From assembly GCA_016281815.1 (NCBI GenBank), contig JAEEJK010000115.1:1-41010 (forward strand): 41,010 bases of DNA, in the 5' to 3' direction. This DNA is from Prevotella sp. Its GTDB lineage: Bacteria; Bacteroidota; Bacteroidia; Bacteroidales; Bacteroidaceae. Below, one piece after another: positions 1-7,804 of the stretch; position 1 is the first letter of the stretch; each line of letters begins with the position of its first letter. The notes beneath the pieces are model-generated. The model was given only the letters and a program-made list of their open reading frames with translations, was not told the origin of the DNA and searched no databases. The position numbers were made by a program, and so were the translations under genes.

Positions 1-188
1 TGAATTTTCTTGTGCACACCAATTCTCTAATTCTTTAATTCGGGATTTTTTCTCATGAATTATCGAATTAAAGAATTTCCTGTGCTCACTAATTCTCTAA
101 TTCTTAAATTCGGGATTTTTTCTCACGAATTATCGAATTAAAGAATTTCCTGTGCTCACCAATTCTCCAATTCTCAAATTCGGGATGA
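1..188. repeat. 70-bp tandem repeat with internal palindrome
   Basis: The sequence repeats with an exact 70-bp period: a partial unit at 1-20, units at 21-90 and 91-160, and a partial unit at 161-188. Copies differ at only a few bases. Each full unit contains an inverted repeat of 14 bp arms around a 21-nt A/T-rich loop: 29-42 with 64-77 (perfect), and 99-112 with 134-147 (one mismatch). A 15-bp duplication follows (181-195 and 196-210) and runs into the stop of the TPR gene. The array starts at the window edge, so its full size is unknown. It lies downstream of a minus-strand gene, so the hairpins could act in termination; there is no convincing T tract. Confidence 0.85.
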
Positions 189-205
189 TTTAATTCGGGA
201 TGATT

Positions 206-2371
206 TTATTGTTCTTTCATGAGGTCCGCCATCATGAGGAGTTCGTATTCGCTGATGCCGTTGGCCATGAGGGTGTCTTTGTCTTTGCTCAGTTCTTCAG
301 CGATCTGCATGTCATTGCCCACCAAGTCAAGATATTGTCGGAAGCATCCGATGGCACCAGTGATGTCGCCAGTCACCCAGTGGCAGTAACCGACATTCAG
401 ATGGTCCTCAGCCTTCGCGTTGCCAGAGGAGAGCAAGCGGTCGTATTCTTTCTGTGCCTGGGCTGGTTTGAGACTGGCCAGCAGACACCATGCCAAAACG
501 CGCGTGATCTCGGCATCGTCACCGTGCTCGTAACTGAGTTTGTAGAGCAGGGGAGTGGCTTCCGCAGCCTTACCGTTTCTGATGAGTGACAGGGCATGGT
601 GGAGCGCATAGTTGCGGTTTTCCGGGAAGAGGAGTGAGAGTTGGCTGTAGGCACTCTCGGCCTCGGCGAAATGACCCGTCATCATGGCGGCACGGCCGTA
701 GCCAGCCAGGGCGCGCTTGTTGGTAGGCTCCGATTCCAGGGCTTTCCCGAATTGTCTCATGGCTTCAAGATGGTCGCCCTGATGCAGTTGGCAGTAACCA
801 GCGAGGATGTCTCGTTTGGCCGACTCCCCGATGTCGCTTTTTTCAAGCAACCTGTTGAGAGCGGCGTAGTGTCCGCGCTTGAGCAGGAAATTGCCCAGTC
901 TCAGCAAGTCGTTCTCGGCGATATGGTGTTGCAGGATGTCATTGCACAGGAACAGCGCGTTGAGGCTGTCATCTCCCCCGAAGGGGTTGTAGAAACAGTT
1001 GCGGAAATCACTCAGCCGGAAGAAGCGGTAAAGGTCCTGCAGATACATCAGTCGGATGTTGCTCGGTGACTGCAGTTGTTCGGCAGGCATGGTGGGCCCC
1101 AGGGCTGCCCCGTCATTGAGAGCGCTGCGCATGTTCTCGGGTATCTTGTCGATGACGGTGGCCAGGGCGAGGGCGAAAGAGTATTTGTCGCTGTCGCAGA
1201 AAGGACCGTTGCTCATCAGAGTGTCGAGAAACCGGTTGCCTTTCAGTTTCTCCTGGGTGGCCACAAGGCCGGGATGTGCGGAATAGAACGGGCAGAACCA
1301 GTTGGAGAGCGTGTAGAAGAACGGATAGCGTTTCATCTGTGAGAAACCTCCGAAATAGATGTCGCTGCCGTTGCGTTGCATCTCAGACATCCGCTCAAAA
1401 CTGTGCTCCAGTTCCTCCATGGCGCGGTCGGAAGCCTCCGGGTCGAGGATGTCCTGCATGGGGTCGTCCTCTTTCTCCACGATGCCGTGGCGGGTGATGT
1501 CGAATCCCTTGTTCTTCATCAGGTTGGGCATGATGTTACGGCTGATCTCAGCCTGGTCGCGCTCAGCGTTGATGCAGAAGAACAACTGTGTCTGCAGTTC
1601 CAGAAGTTGGCGTGAGGTCTCCTCATTTTGGGTCATTTCCTCCACAAGAGGGGCTACTTCCAGATAGAGGGCATGGGTGCGAGTAGTGGTGAGTGCCCAT
1701 CCCACCAGGGCGCGCTGCCGGACAGGTTCCTCGGTGGCTCCTTGGAAGATGTGCGCCAGGGCGATGTACTTATGCACATCAAAATAGGTGATGGAAGAGA
1801 GGGTGATGGCGCTCACCAGCAGGGCGGCATCATTGCTGTCTGTGGTGGGCGAGAGTATCAGTTGTTCGAAGAATTCCCGGTCATCAGTGTGCCATTGGCG
1901 GGAGAAACTGACCCGGTCGAACAGTGATGACATCATCGTGTGGTGCTCCTGATAGAGTTGTTTCCCACGTTCTCGCTCATCTCCTTCAGAAAGGCCGAGC
2001 AGCGCCACCTCACTGACAAAATCCTCCATCTGATGGACGATAGCCGAAAAAGGTTGTGTCTCCTGTGCCGCCTTGCTCACGTAGTTGCCAGTGCGGTTGT
2101 CTCTCAGAGCCCGCATCATCAGGGTCGCCTCATTGGTCACGCGGTCGAGGCGGCGCAGCAGTGAGAGATAGACATCGCTGCGTGAGGGGTCGGGATAACC
2201 TTGCCTCAGGTAGTCGAGCATGAGGTGGTAGTCATCCCGGATTTTGGCGATGCGCTCGTGCAAACCGACATAGCATCGGTCTTCAGATAAGGGACGGATA
2301 TGTTCAAGAGCCTGGCCTAAGTTTTTGGCGATAAGGCTTTTCTTGGTATTGTAGATAATGGTCTTGTCCAT
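206..2371 (-). CDS. Tetratricopeptide-repeat protein, function unknown
   Basis: A 721-residue soluble protein with no signal peptide or membrane segment. The last 200 residues or so are recognisable TPR helices, with the typical small and aromatic residues in patterns such as AGYCQLHQGDHLEAM and LNVGYCHWVTGDITGAI. The first 500 residues are helical with no family I recognise. TPR arrays usually hold partner proteins; no catalytic motif is visible. The ATG at 2371 lies 9 nt behind the stop of the lipoprotein gene, which itself follows rho by 32 nt, so the three genes are probably cotranscribed. Its role is unknown. Confidence 0.8.
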   Translation of the reverse strand: MDKTIIYNTKKSLIAKNLGQALEHIRPLSEDRCYVGLHERIAKIRDDYHLMLDYLRQGYPDPSRSDVYLSLLRRLDRVTNEATLMMRALRDNRTGNYVSKAAQETQPFSAIVHQMEDFVSEVALLGLSEGDERERGKQLYQEHHTMMSSLFDRVSFSRQWHTDDREFFEQLILSPTTDSNDAALLVSAITLSSITYFDVHKYIALAHIFQGATEEPVRQRALVGWALTTTRTHALYLEVAPLVEEMTQNEETSRQLLELQTQLFFCINAERDQAEISRNIMPNLMKNKGFDITRHGIVEKEDDPMQDILDPEASDRAMEELEHSFERMSEMQRNGSDIYFGGFSQMKRYPFFYTLSNWFCPFYSAHPGLVATQEKLKGNRFLDTLMSNGPFCDSDKYSFALALATVIDKIPENMRSALNDGAALGPTMPAEQLQSPSNIRLMYLQDLYRFFRLSDFRNCFYNPFGGDDSLNALFLCNDILQHHIAENDLLRLGNFLLKRGHYAALNRLLEKSDIGESAKRDILAGYCQLHQGDHLEAMRQFGKALESEPTNKRALAGYGRAAMMTGHFAEAESAYSQLSLLFPENRNYALHHALSLIRNGKAAEATPLLYKLSYEHGDDAEITRVLAWCLLASLKPAQAQKEYDRLLSSGNAKAEDHLNVGYCHWVTGDITGAIGCFRQYLDLVGNDMQIAEELSKDKDTLMANGISEYELLMMADLMKEQ

Positions 2372-2380
2372 GGGATGTGA

Positions 2381-3307
2381 TCAGTAAGTGCGCCATTTCA
2401 CATTCTTGGTCTTGTCGATGTCTTTCTGGCGGGGTGGAGAGACATGGTGATAGGTCAGGCGGGGCAACTGTTTCACGGTGCCTGCGTCGGTCTTGCAACA
2501 TTTCTCGATCAGGTCTTTATAATGCTGAAGACCACGTTCGTTGATGGAGTCGCAGGCCAAGTTGTAGCCTTTGATCATCTGCTCTCTCTGTTCTTTGCGG
2601 TAGGGATCATTGTTAAGTGCACCACGGGAGGCGATGACCCCCAAACAAATATCTTTGTTCCTTGAATCAAACAGGACGACATGCTTGTTGATGCGGGCGG
2701 TCGTGGCTTGCGGTTCTGTGAGCATCACGGCCTCTATCTCATTGTTGATGAGCATCATCAGCCTCACCGACACATCGTTGAGTTGGACACGGAAAACGGG
2801 AAGCGGAGGCTTCACGCTGTCGATGGCGAGGGTGGCGAGATAGTCGGTGGCGGAATAGCGCGTCATGCCAATCATCCGGTCGCCGAGATGCTTGATAGCG
2901 TTGATGCGGGCCTTCTGGTTGCCCAGCATCTGCCAATAGGCATCGGTAGCGGTAACATAGTCGAGGGCGTAGCCTCGTTGGCGGAGGCGCTCCGTGCGCA
3001 TCAGGTCGCTGACCATGCACTCCACCTCTTTGGCTATGAAGGCTTCATCGCAGTCGATATGGGCGTTTTTCTCCTTCAGACTCACATCGACATGGAGGGA
3101 GTCGAAGATACCGGTGTGAACGGCTACGAAGAGCGGCAGGCAGTCGAGGGTAGGGGTGACGGCCACCTTGAAGGCCAGCGAGTCCTTGCGTGCCAGCGTG
3201 GCCTGTTCCTGCCGGTGCTTCTCGTTGCGCTCACGCGTGGTGGTGCCGCATCCTGCTAGAATCAGCAGGATGACGAATAGGCTGAGATGTTTTCTGAGCG
3301 ATGGCAT
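2381..3307 (-). CDS. Substrate-binding-protein-like lipoprotein (NMT1/SsuA type)
   Basis: The chosen ATG at 3307 gives a 308-residue protein with a textbook lipoprotein signal: basic start, hydrophobic stretch, then LAGC with the lipidated Cys at residue 20. The mature part opens with a TPTLDCLPLFVAVHTGIFDS pattern, typical of periplasmic binding proteins of the NMT1/ThiY/SsuA class (nitrate, sulfonate or thiamine-precursor binding). No permease or ATPase gene is adjacent, so it is an orphan and its ligand is unknown. It sits between rho and the TPR gene and is probably cotranscribed with them. A longer reading frame extends to 3457 but would run into rho and bury the signal peptide, so I reject that start. 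Confidence 0.8.
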   Translation of the reverse strand: MPSLRKHLSLFVILLILAGCGTTTRERNEKHRQEQATLARKDSLAFKVAVTPTLDCLPLFVAVHTGIFDSLHVDVSLKEKNAHIDCDEAFIAKEVECMVSDLMRTERLRQRGYALDYVTATDAYWQMLGNQKARINAIKHLGDRMIGMTRYSATDYLATLAIDSVKPPLPVFRVQLNDVSVRLMMLINNEIEAVMLTEPQATTARINKHVVLFDSRNKDICLGVIASRGALNNDPYRKEQREQMIKGYNLACDSINERGLQHYKDLIEKCCKTDAGTVKQLPRLTYHHVSPPRQKDIDKTKNVKWRTY

Positions 3308-3339
3308 GGATGCGCGTATCAGCGGTCGGCTTTTCCTCG

Positions 3340-5361
3340 TCAGGAGTTCATCGTGAGGAGGAATTCCTCGTTGTTGCGGGTGTGGAGCATCCTGTCGTGG
3401 ATTGTGTTCATGGCCTCCACGGAGTTCATGTCGGAGATGTGCTTGCGCAGGATCCACATGCGGTCGAGTGTCGTCTTGTCCTGAAGCAGGTCGTCGCGGC
3501 GTGTGCTCGAGGCCACCAGGTTGACAGACGGGAAGATACGCTTGTTGGAGAGTGTGCGGTCGAGTTGCAACTCCATGTTGCCGGTGCCCTTGAACTCCTC
3601 GAAGATCACCTCGTCCATCTTGGAACCGGTGTCGATGAGGGCAGTGGCGATGATGGTGAGTGAACCGCCGCCCTCGATGTTGCGGGCAGCGCCGAAGAAC
3701 CGCTTGGGCTTCTGCAGGGCATTGGCGTCGACACCGCCGGTGAGCACCTTGCCGCTGGCAGGTGAAACGGTGTTGTAGGCACGTGCCAGACGGGTGATGC
3801 TGTCGAGGAAGATCACCACATCATGTCCGCACTCCACCATGCGCTTGGCTTTCTCCAGGACGATGCCGGCTATCTTCACATGGCGCTCGGCAGGCTCGTC
3901 AAACGTAGAGGCAATCACCTCGGCGTTGACGGTGCGGGCCATGTCGGTCACCTCTTCAGGACGCTCATCGATGAGCAGCATCATCAGGTAGGCCTCGGGA
4001 TGGTTGGCTGCGATGGCGTTGGCGACGTCTTTCATCAGGATTGTCTTACCGGTCTTGGGCTGGGCCACGATGAGGGCGCGCTGTCCTTTTCCGATGGGTG
4101 AGAAGAGGTCGACGATACGGGTGGAGAGGTTGGTCGTCATCGGGTCGCCGGTGAGGTTGTACTTCTCCTCGGGGAACAGTGGGGTGAGGTGCTCAAACGG
4201 GATGCGGTCGCGAATCTCGGAGGGCACACGGCCGTTGATCTTGTCAATGCCGGTGAGGGGGAAGTATTTCTCGCCGTCGCGGGGCGGGCGCACATGGCAT
4301 TCCACCACATCGCCGGTCTTCAGACCATATTGCTTGATCTGCTGGCTCGACACATACACGTCGTCGGGAGAGGAGAGATAGTTATAGTCGCTGGAACGGA
4401 GGAATCCGTATCCGTCGGGCATGATCTCAAGTACTCCGTTGGCAAGGATGATGTTGTCGAAATTGTAGTTGGCGTTTGCCTGTTCCTTCGGAGCCTGATA
4501 GGTATGCTGAGCGGGAGCGGGCTGGTTGACCGGTGTCGTGGGGTTGTCAAAGATGTCGTAGGTCGGCAGGGCGCCCTGGTCCTCGATGGGCAGGTCGACG
4601 ATGGTGATGAAGTCGGTGCCGTCGCCGGGATCGCCTTCCCACAGACCATCGATCATGGCCTGTGATTTCTCACCCTGGGCTTCGTTGTGCGCTTTCACCT
4701 TGGCTTGCAACTGGGCAAGGAGGTCTGACTCACCCTCGCTTTCGGCAGGGGCATCGGCGGAGAACATGGCCTCGGGCACGACATCGTTGTCACCGATGAA
4801 TGATTCCTGCTCAGCGGCTTCCTGTTCTGGCATCGGCTGCGGCTCTTCTGCCTGCATCTCCTCTGCTTTTTTCTGCTCTTCCTCAGCGGCTTTGGCGGCT
4901 TCCTCGGCAGCCTTTGCTGCTTCCTCAGCGGCCTTGGCGGCAGCGGCGAGAGCCTCTTTCTCGGCTTTCGACTTGCGGCCGCGTTTGGCGGGCACTTTCA
5001 CGGGTGCCTCCTCTGCTGCGGGTGCTGCGGGTGCAGCAGGTGTTTCTGTAGGTGCAGCGGGAATCGGCTCGTCGGGGAACAGCGGAAGGGGTTCGGCAGC
5101 GGGCTTGCTCTTCTTCAGGTCAAAGTTCTCGCCTTCCTTGCCACTCACGCTGTAGACGTGGTCCGTGTCTTTCTTCGCAATACGGACGCGCTTGCGCTTG
5201 GTTGTAGCGGGGTTCTTGCTGCCTTCCACATCGGCCTGACGGTCGAGGATGGCATATATAAGTGTGTCCCGGTTGTCGGATTTCGTGTCAGCGCCTATGG
5301 AGGCTGCGATATCCAACAATTCAGGGATATCCTTCGATAGTAAATCGTCTTTGCTGTACAT
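3340..5361 (-). CDS. rho: Transcription termination factor Rho with disordered insertion
   Basis: Hexameric RNA-dependent ATPase that terminates transcription. The start at 5361 gives 673 residues beginning [10 protein letters not shown]; the frame runs on upstream but without Rho-like sequence. Order: Rho N-terminal helical domain (about 1-45), a basic patch KRKRVR, a long low-complexity insertion (about 85-300) rich in Ala, Glu, Pro and Lys with repeated KAAEEAA, the cold-shock-like RNA-binding domain (about 305-375), then the ATPase core. Walker A is QPKTGKT (434-440), followed by [11 protein letters not shown] (464-474) and the [11 protein letters not shown] segment (520-530). E. coli Rho has 419 residues, so the insertion explains the extra length. 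Such insertions are known in Bacteroidetes Rho. It is the first gene of its apparent operon. Confidence 0.97.
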   Translation of the reverse strand: MYSKDDLLSKDIPELLDIAASIGADTKSDNRDTLIYAILDRQADVEGSKNPATTKRKRVRIAKKDTDHVYSVSGKEGENFDLKKSKPAAEPLPLFPDEPIPAAPTETPAAPAAPAAEEAPVKVPAKRGRKSKAEKEALAAAAKAAEEAAKAAEEAAKAAEEEQKKAEEMQAEEPQPMPEQEAAEQESFIGDNDVVPEAMFSADAPAESEGESDLLAQLQAKVKAHNEAQGEKSQAMIDGLWEGDPGDGTDFITIVDLPIEDQGALPTYDIFDNPTTPVNQPAPAQHTYQAPKEQANANYNFDNIILANGVLEIMPDGYGFLRSSDYNYLSSPDDVYVSSQQIKQYGLKTGDVVECHVRPPRDGEKYFPLTGIDKINGRVPSEIRDRIPFEHLTPLFPEEKYNLTGDPMTTNLSTRIVDLFSPIGKGQRALIVAQPKTGKTILMKDVANAIAANHPEAYLMMLLIDERPEEVTDMARTVNAEVIASTFDEPAERHVKIAGIVLEKAKRMVECGHDVVIFLDSITRLARAYNTVSPASGKVLTGGVDANALQKPKRFFGAARNIEGGGSLTIIATALIDTGSKMDEVIFEEFKGTGNMELQLDRTLSNKRIFPSVNLVASSTRRDDLLQDKTTLDRMWILRKHISDMNSVEAMNTIHDRMLHTRNNEEFLLTMNS

Positions 5362-5434
5362 AAAAATAATAAGATGTGATTTGAATATCGGACTTTCAAG
5401 AGTAGAAAATCCAAGGTGTTTCTGAAAAACGCTG

Positions 5435-5442
5435 CAAAGGTA
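5435..5442 (-). promoter_or_regulatory. Probable rho promoter, -7 element
   Basis: On the minus strand this reads TACCTTTG, matching the Bacteroidetes -7 consensus TAnnTTTG. No good TTTG element lies at the expected distance upstream. It predicts a leader of about 65 nt before the rho ATG at 5361. Confidence 0.5.
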
Positions 5443-5598
5443 AGCATTTTGCTTCATTTTCTCTCGCTCTTACTCCAAAAAGGTCATGAATTTATAAGAA
5501 TTTAACAAAAAGATGCAGCCATGAGTCTGCTCTGCACCCATTATAATGAATGAATGATGATAGGGATGAAGTGAATGTATGAAAAAGAACTTTGCATT

Positions 5599-5630
5599 TT
5601 TGGTAAACTCATATTATTATTATATTTTTG
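5599..5630 (+). promoter_or_regulatory. Bacteroidetes-type promoter of the AAA-ATPase gene
   Basis: TTTG at 5599-5602, a 20-nt spacer, and TATTTTTG at 5623-5630 match the TTTG/TAnnTTTG consensus. The start codon is 30 nt further on. The gene therefore has its own promoter and is independent of the minus-strand neighbours. Confidence 0.7.
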
Positions 5631-5659
5631 CAAAGCAATAACAAAGTCATACAATAGTC

Positions 5660-7240
5660 ATGGGTACATTCATCAATATAGGCAATGCTGGATTTAAAAG
5701 AATCCGCAACAGTGAATACGTGGATAAGTCAGGGCTGATATCCGTGGTCAACGGTTCTCTGTTTACGGAACGGTGTTTCAGTTGTGTCACCCGCTGCCGC
5801 CGTTTTGGTAAGTCAATGGCGGCGAAGATGCTCTGTGCCTATTACGACCACTCCGTTGACTCTCGCAGCCTCTTTACCGACTTGGAAATCGCCAGTGACC
5901 CATCGTTTGAGGAGCACCTCAACAAATACCCTGTCATCTATCTCGATATGACGGAGTTTGTGACACGTTTCCACGATGATGATATCGTGGGGGTTGTTGA
6001 CACAAGGCTGAGGGAAGATGTAATGAAAGCCTATCCGCAAGTGGAGTCACAGGAGGGTGATGATTTGATGGATTGCCTTGTTCGTATCGCAGGGGAAACA
6101 GGAGATCAGTTTGTCTTCATCATTGACGAATGGGACGCCATCTGCCGTGAGTTCAAACCTGGCACGACAGCCATGGACCGCTACGTGAACTGGCTTCGGC
6201 GGATGTTCAAGGGTGTGAACGCCACCAACGTCTTCGCTGGGGTTTATATGACCGGCATCCTGCCCGTGAAAAAGTACAAGACGGAGTCGGCACTCAACAA
6301 CTTCATAGAATATTCCATGGTGGAGCCGGTGGATATGGCCCGGTATTTCGGTTTCACCAAGGAAGAAGTACGTGCATTGGCTGAGAAACACGGAATGGAT
6401 TTTGACGAATTGGTGAAATGGTATGACGGTTATCAGATTGGCGACGAACTGTCGATGTTCAATCCCAACTCGGTGATGCAGGCTCTCATAAGCCGCCGCT
6501 GCCGCAGTTTTTGGGCAAGCACGGGCGCTTTTGACGCTGTTGCCAATTACATTCACATGAATTTTGAGGGACTGAAGGACGACATCATCAAAATGCTGGC
6601 TGGTGGGCGCAGTTCCGTTGACCCTACGGGATTCCAAAATGACATGTCTGTGATACACAGCCGCGACGATGTTCTGACGGTGCTCATCCACTTGGGATAC
6701 CTGTCGTACAACTGGCGTGAGGACGAGTGCTATATTCCCAACCGGGAAGTGGCAGGCGAGATGGTGAATGCAGTGAAGACCACCAACTGGCTACCGGTCA
6801 TCAATGCCTTGAACCAATCGAAACAACTCCTGCAAGCCACCCTTGACGGTGACTGCGAGGCGGTGGCGCAAGGTGTCGATGTGGCGCACGACGAGAACAC
6901 CAGCATTTTGTCCTACAACAATGAGAACTCACTGGCGTGCGTGCTCTCCATCGCTTATTTCTACGCCCGTAACGACTATGTCATTCATCGAGAGTTGCCC
7001 ACAGGCAAGGGTTTCGCCGACCTTGTGCTCATTCCCCGTAAAAATGTCAATACCCCTGCCATTGTCCTGGAACTGAAATTTAACTGCGACGCAGACTCCG
7101 CCATCGATCAGATTCTCCGTCGCCAATATCCCGCCAAAGTGGCGCAGCACACCGGCGACCTCCTTCTTGTGGGCATCAACTACGACCGTGAGAAGAAGAC
7201 CCATGAATGCCAAATCCAGAGATGGAAAAAGGAAGAATAA
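5660..7240 (+). CDS. AAA-ATPase-like / PD-(D/E)XK nuclease-like protein
   Basis: A 526-residue protein of the family widespread and multi-copy in Bacteroidales (AAA-ATPase_like domain followed by a PD-(D/E)XK domain). The N-terminal half carries the variant Walker A TRCRRFGKS (44-52) and a Walker B segment FVFIIDEWDA (151-160). Near the C-terminus D454, followed by E471-L-K473, forms a PD-(D/E)XK-type nuclease signature. The substrate is unknown; the family is often regarded as selfish or defence-related, but that is inference. It is transcribed opposite to rho and the ABC-F gene and is followed by gene debris and a REP-like repeat, so this looks like an accessory insertion. Confidence 0.88.
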   Translation: MGTFINIGNAGFKRIRNSEYVDKSGLISVVNGSLFTERCFSCVTRCRRFGKSMAAKMLCAYYDHSVDSRSLFTDLEIASDPSFEEHLNKYPVIYLDMTEFVTRFHDDDIVGVVDTRLREDVMKAYPQVESQEGDDLMDCLVRIAGETGDQFVFIIDEWDAICREFKPGTTAMDRYVNWLRRMFKGVNATNVFAGVYMTGILPVKKYKTESALNNFIEYSMVEPVDMARYFGFTKEEVRALAEKHGMDFDELVKWYDGYQIGDELSMFNPNSVMQALISRRCRSFWASTGAFDAVANYIHMNFEGLKDDIIKMLAGGRSSVDPTGFQNDMSVIHSRDDVLTVLIHLGYLSYNWREDECYIPNREVAGEMVNAVKTTNWLPVINALNQSKQLLQATLDGDCEAVAQGVDVAHDENTSILSYNNENSLACVLSIAYFYARNDYVIHRELPTGKGFADLVLIPRKNVNTPAIVLELKFNCDADSAIDQILRRQYPAKVAQHTGDLLLVGINYDREKKTHECQIQRWKKEE

Positions 7241-7322
7241 CTTTATAATTTGACAGTCTTTGATGAAAGCCTCTACTGATAATGAACAATTTGTTCTATT
7301 GTCAAAACTTTAGTAATAAACC

Positions 7323-7541
7323 ATTACGATGCCGGCTCGTACGGCAGCATATTGGTCGTCCACGCAGTACATGTCAGATGGGTATGACATCAACTATCTC
7401 GACTTCCATCCAGGTGCAGTATTCATAAACAGTTACGGTATTGGTTGTTACTATGGCCTAAGCATCCGCCCAGTGGTCAGCCCCACTGCTGTCCATGCGT
7501 CGGCATTGGCATTCATAGAAACCTCTGGCGGGAAAGTGTAG
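7323..7541 (+). pseudogene. C-terminal fragment of a FISUMP/DUF1566-like surface protein
   Basis: The 70-residue frame (ATG at 7329) contains AAYWSSTQY and then YGLSIRPV. This is the characteristic end of the WSST...RPV repeat domain found at the C-termini of Bacteroidetes and Fibrobacter surface proteins. The N-terminal body of such a protein is missing: an in-frame stop lies at 7317-7319, directly upstream. The terminal TAG (7539-7541) lies inside the left arm of the neighbouring inverted repeat, so even the 3' end seems to be made by that insertion. I read it as a remnant, not a working gene. Confidence 0.6.
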
Positions 7542-7612
7542 GGACGCGATGTATCGCGTCCGAACAGGTCGGGTTTTTAGGGCAAGGCGGACGCGATACA
7601 TCGCGTCCCTAC
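7538..7612. repeat. REP-like element, perfect 25-bp inverted repeat
   Basis: The left arm at 7538-7562 and the right arm at 7588-7612 are exact reverse complements over 25 bp, separated by 25 bp. Each arm is itself almost palindromic (GGACGCGAT, two central bases, ATCGCGTCC). The layout resembles REP/BIME or short MITE-type intergenic repeats that occur in many copies in Bacteroidales. No transposase is nearby. Confidence 0.8.
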
Positions 7613-7804
7613 CCACACACCTGGGGGATAATGACGAAAGGAAAGAAACAAAAGAATAATTGCATTGGATAAGGTTGCGTGTTAAAATATTTCAACATAT
7701 AATTACCATGAATGATCCCATTAATCATCCATGTATTTTAATTCTCTGTGCCTTTGTACCTTTGTGTTGAAATAATATATAATGAAAACACCACTCCTCA
7801 TCTC
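7613..7804. other. Intergenic stretch without a gene
   Basis: AT-rich sequence between the REP-like element and the stop of the ABC-F gene. A weak hairpin (10-bp arms with one mismatch, around a CCCATTA loop) lies near 7709-7735. A TACCTTTG motif lies at 7757-7764 on the plus strand with no plus-strand gene behind it. I see no RNA gene or supported coding sequence. Confidence 0.5.

Noticed and set aside
1..188. 70-bp repeats as a CRISPR array
   Set aside because: The whole 70-bp unit repeats with few changes; there are no unique spacers and no cas genes nearby.
7709..7735. Hairpin as terminator of the ABC-F gene
   Set aside because: The stem has a mismatch, is A/T-rich and lacks a following T tract on the minus strand.
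7757..7764. TACCTTTG as a plus-strand promoter
   Set aside because: No -33 TTTG at the proper distance and no plus-strand gene follows; it sits in a short CCTTTG-type repeat.
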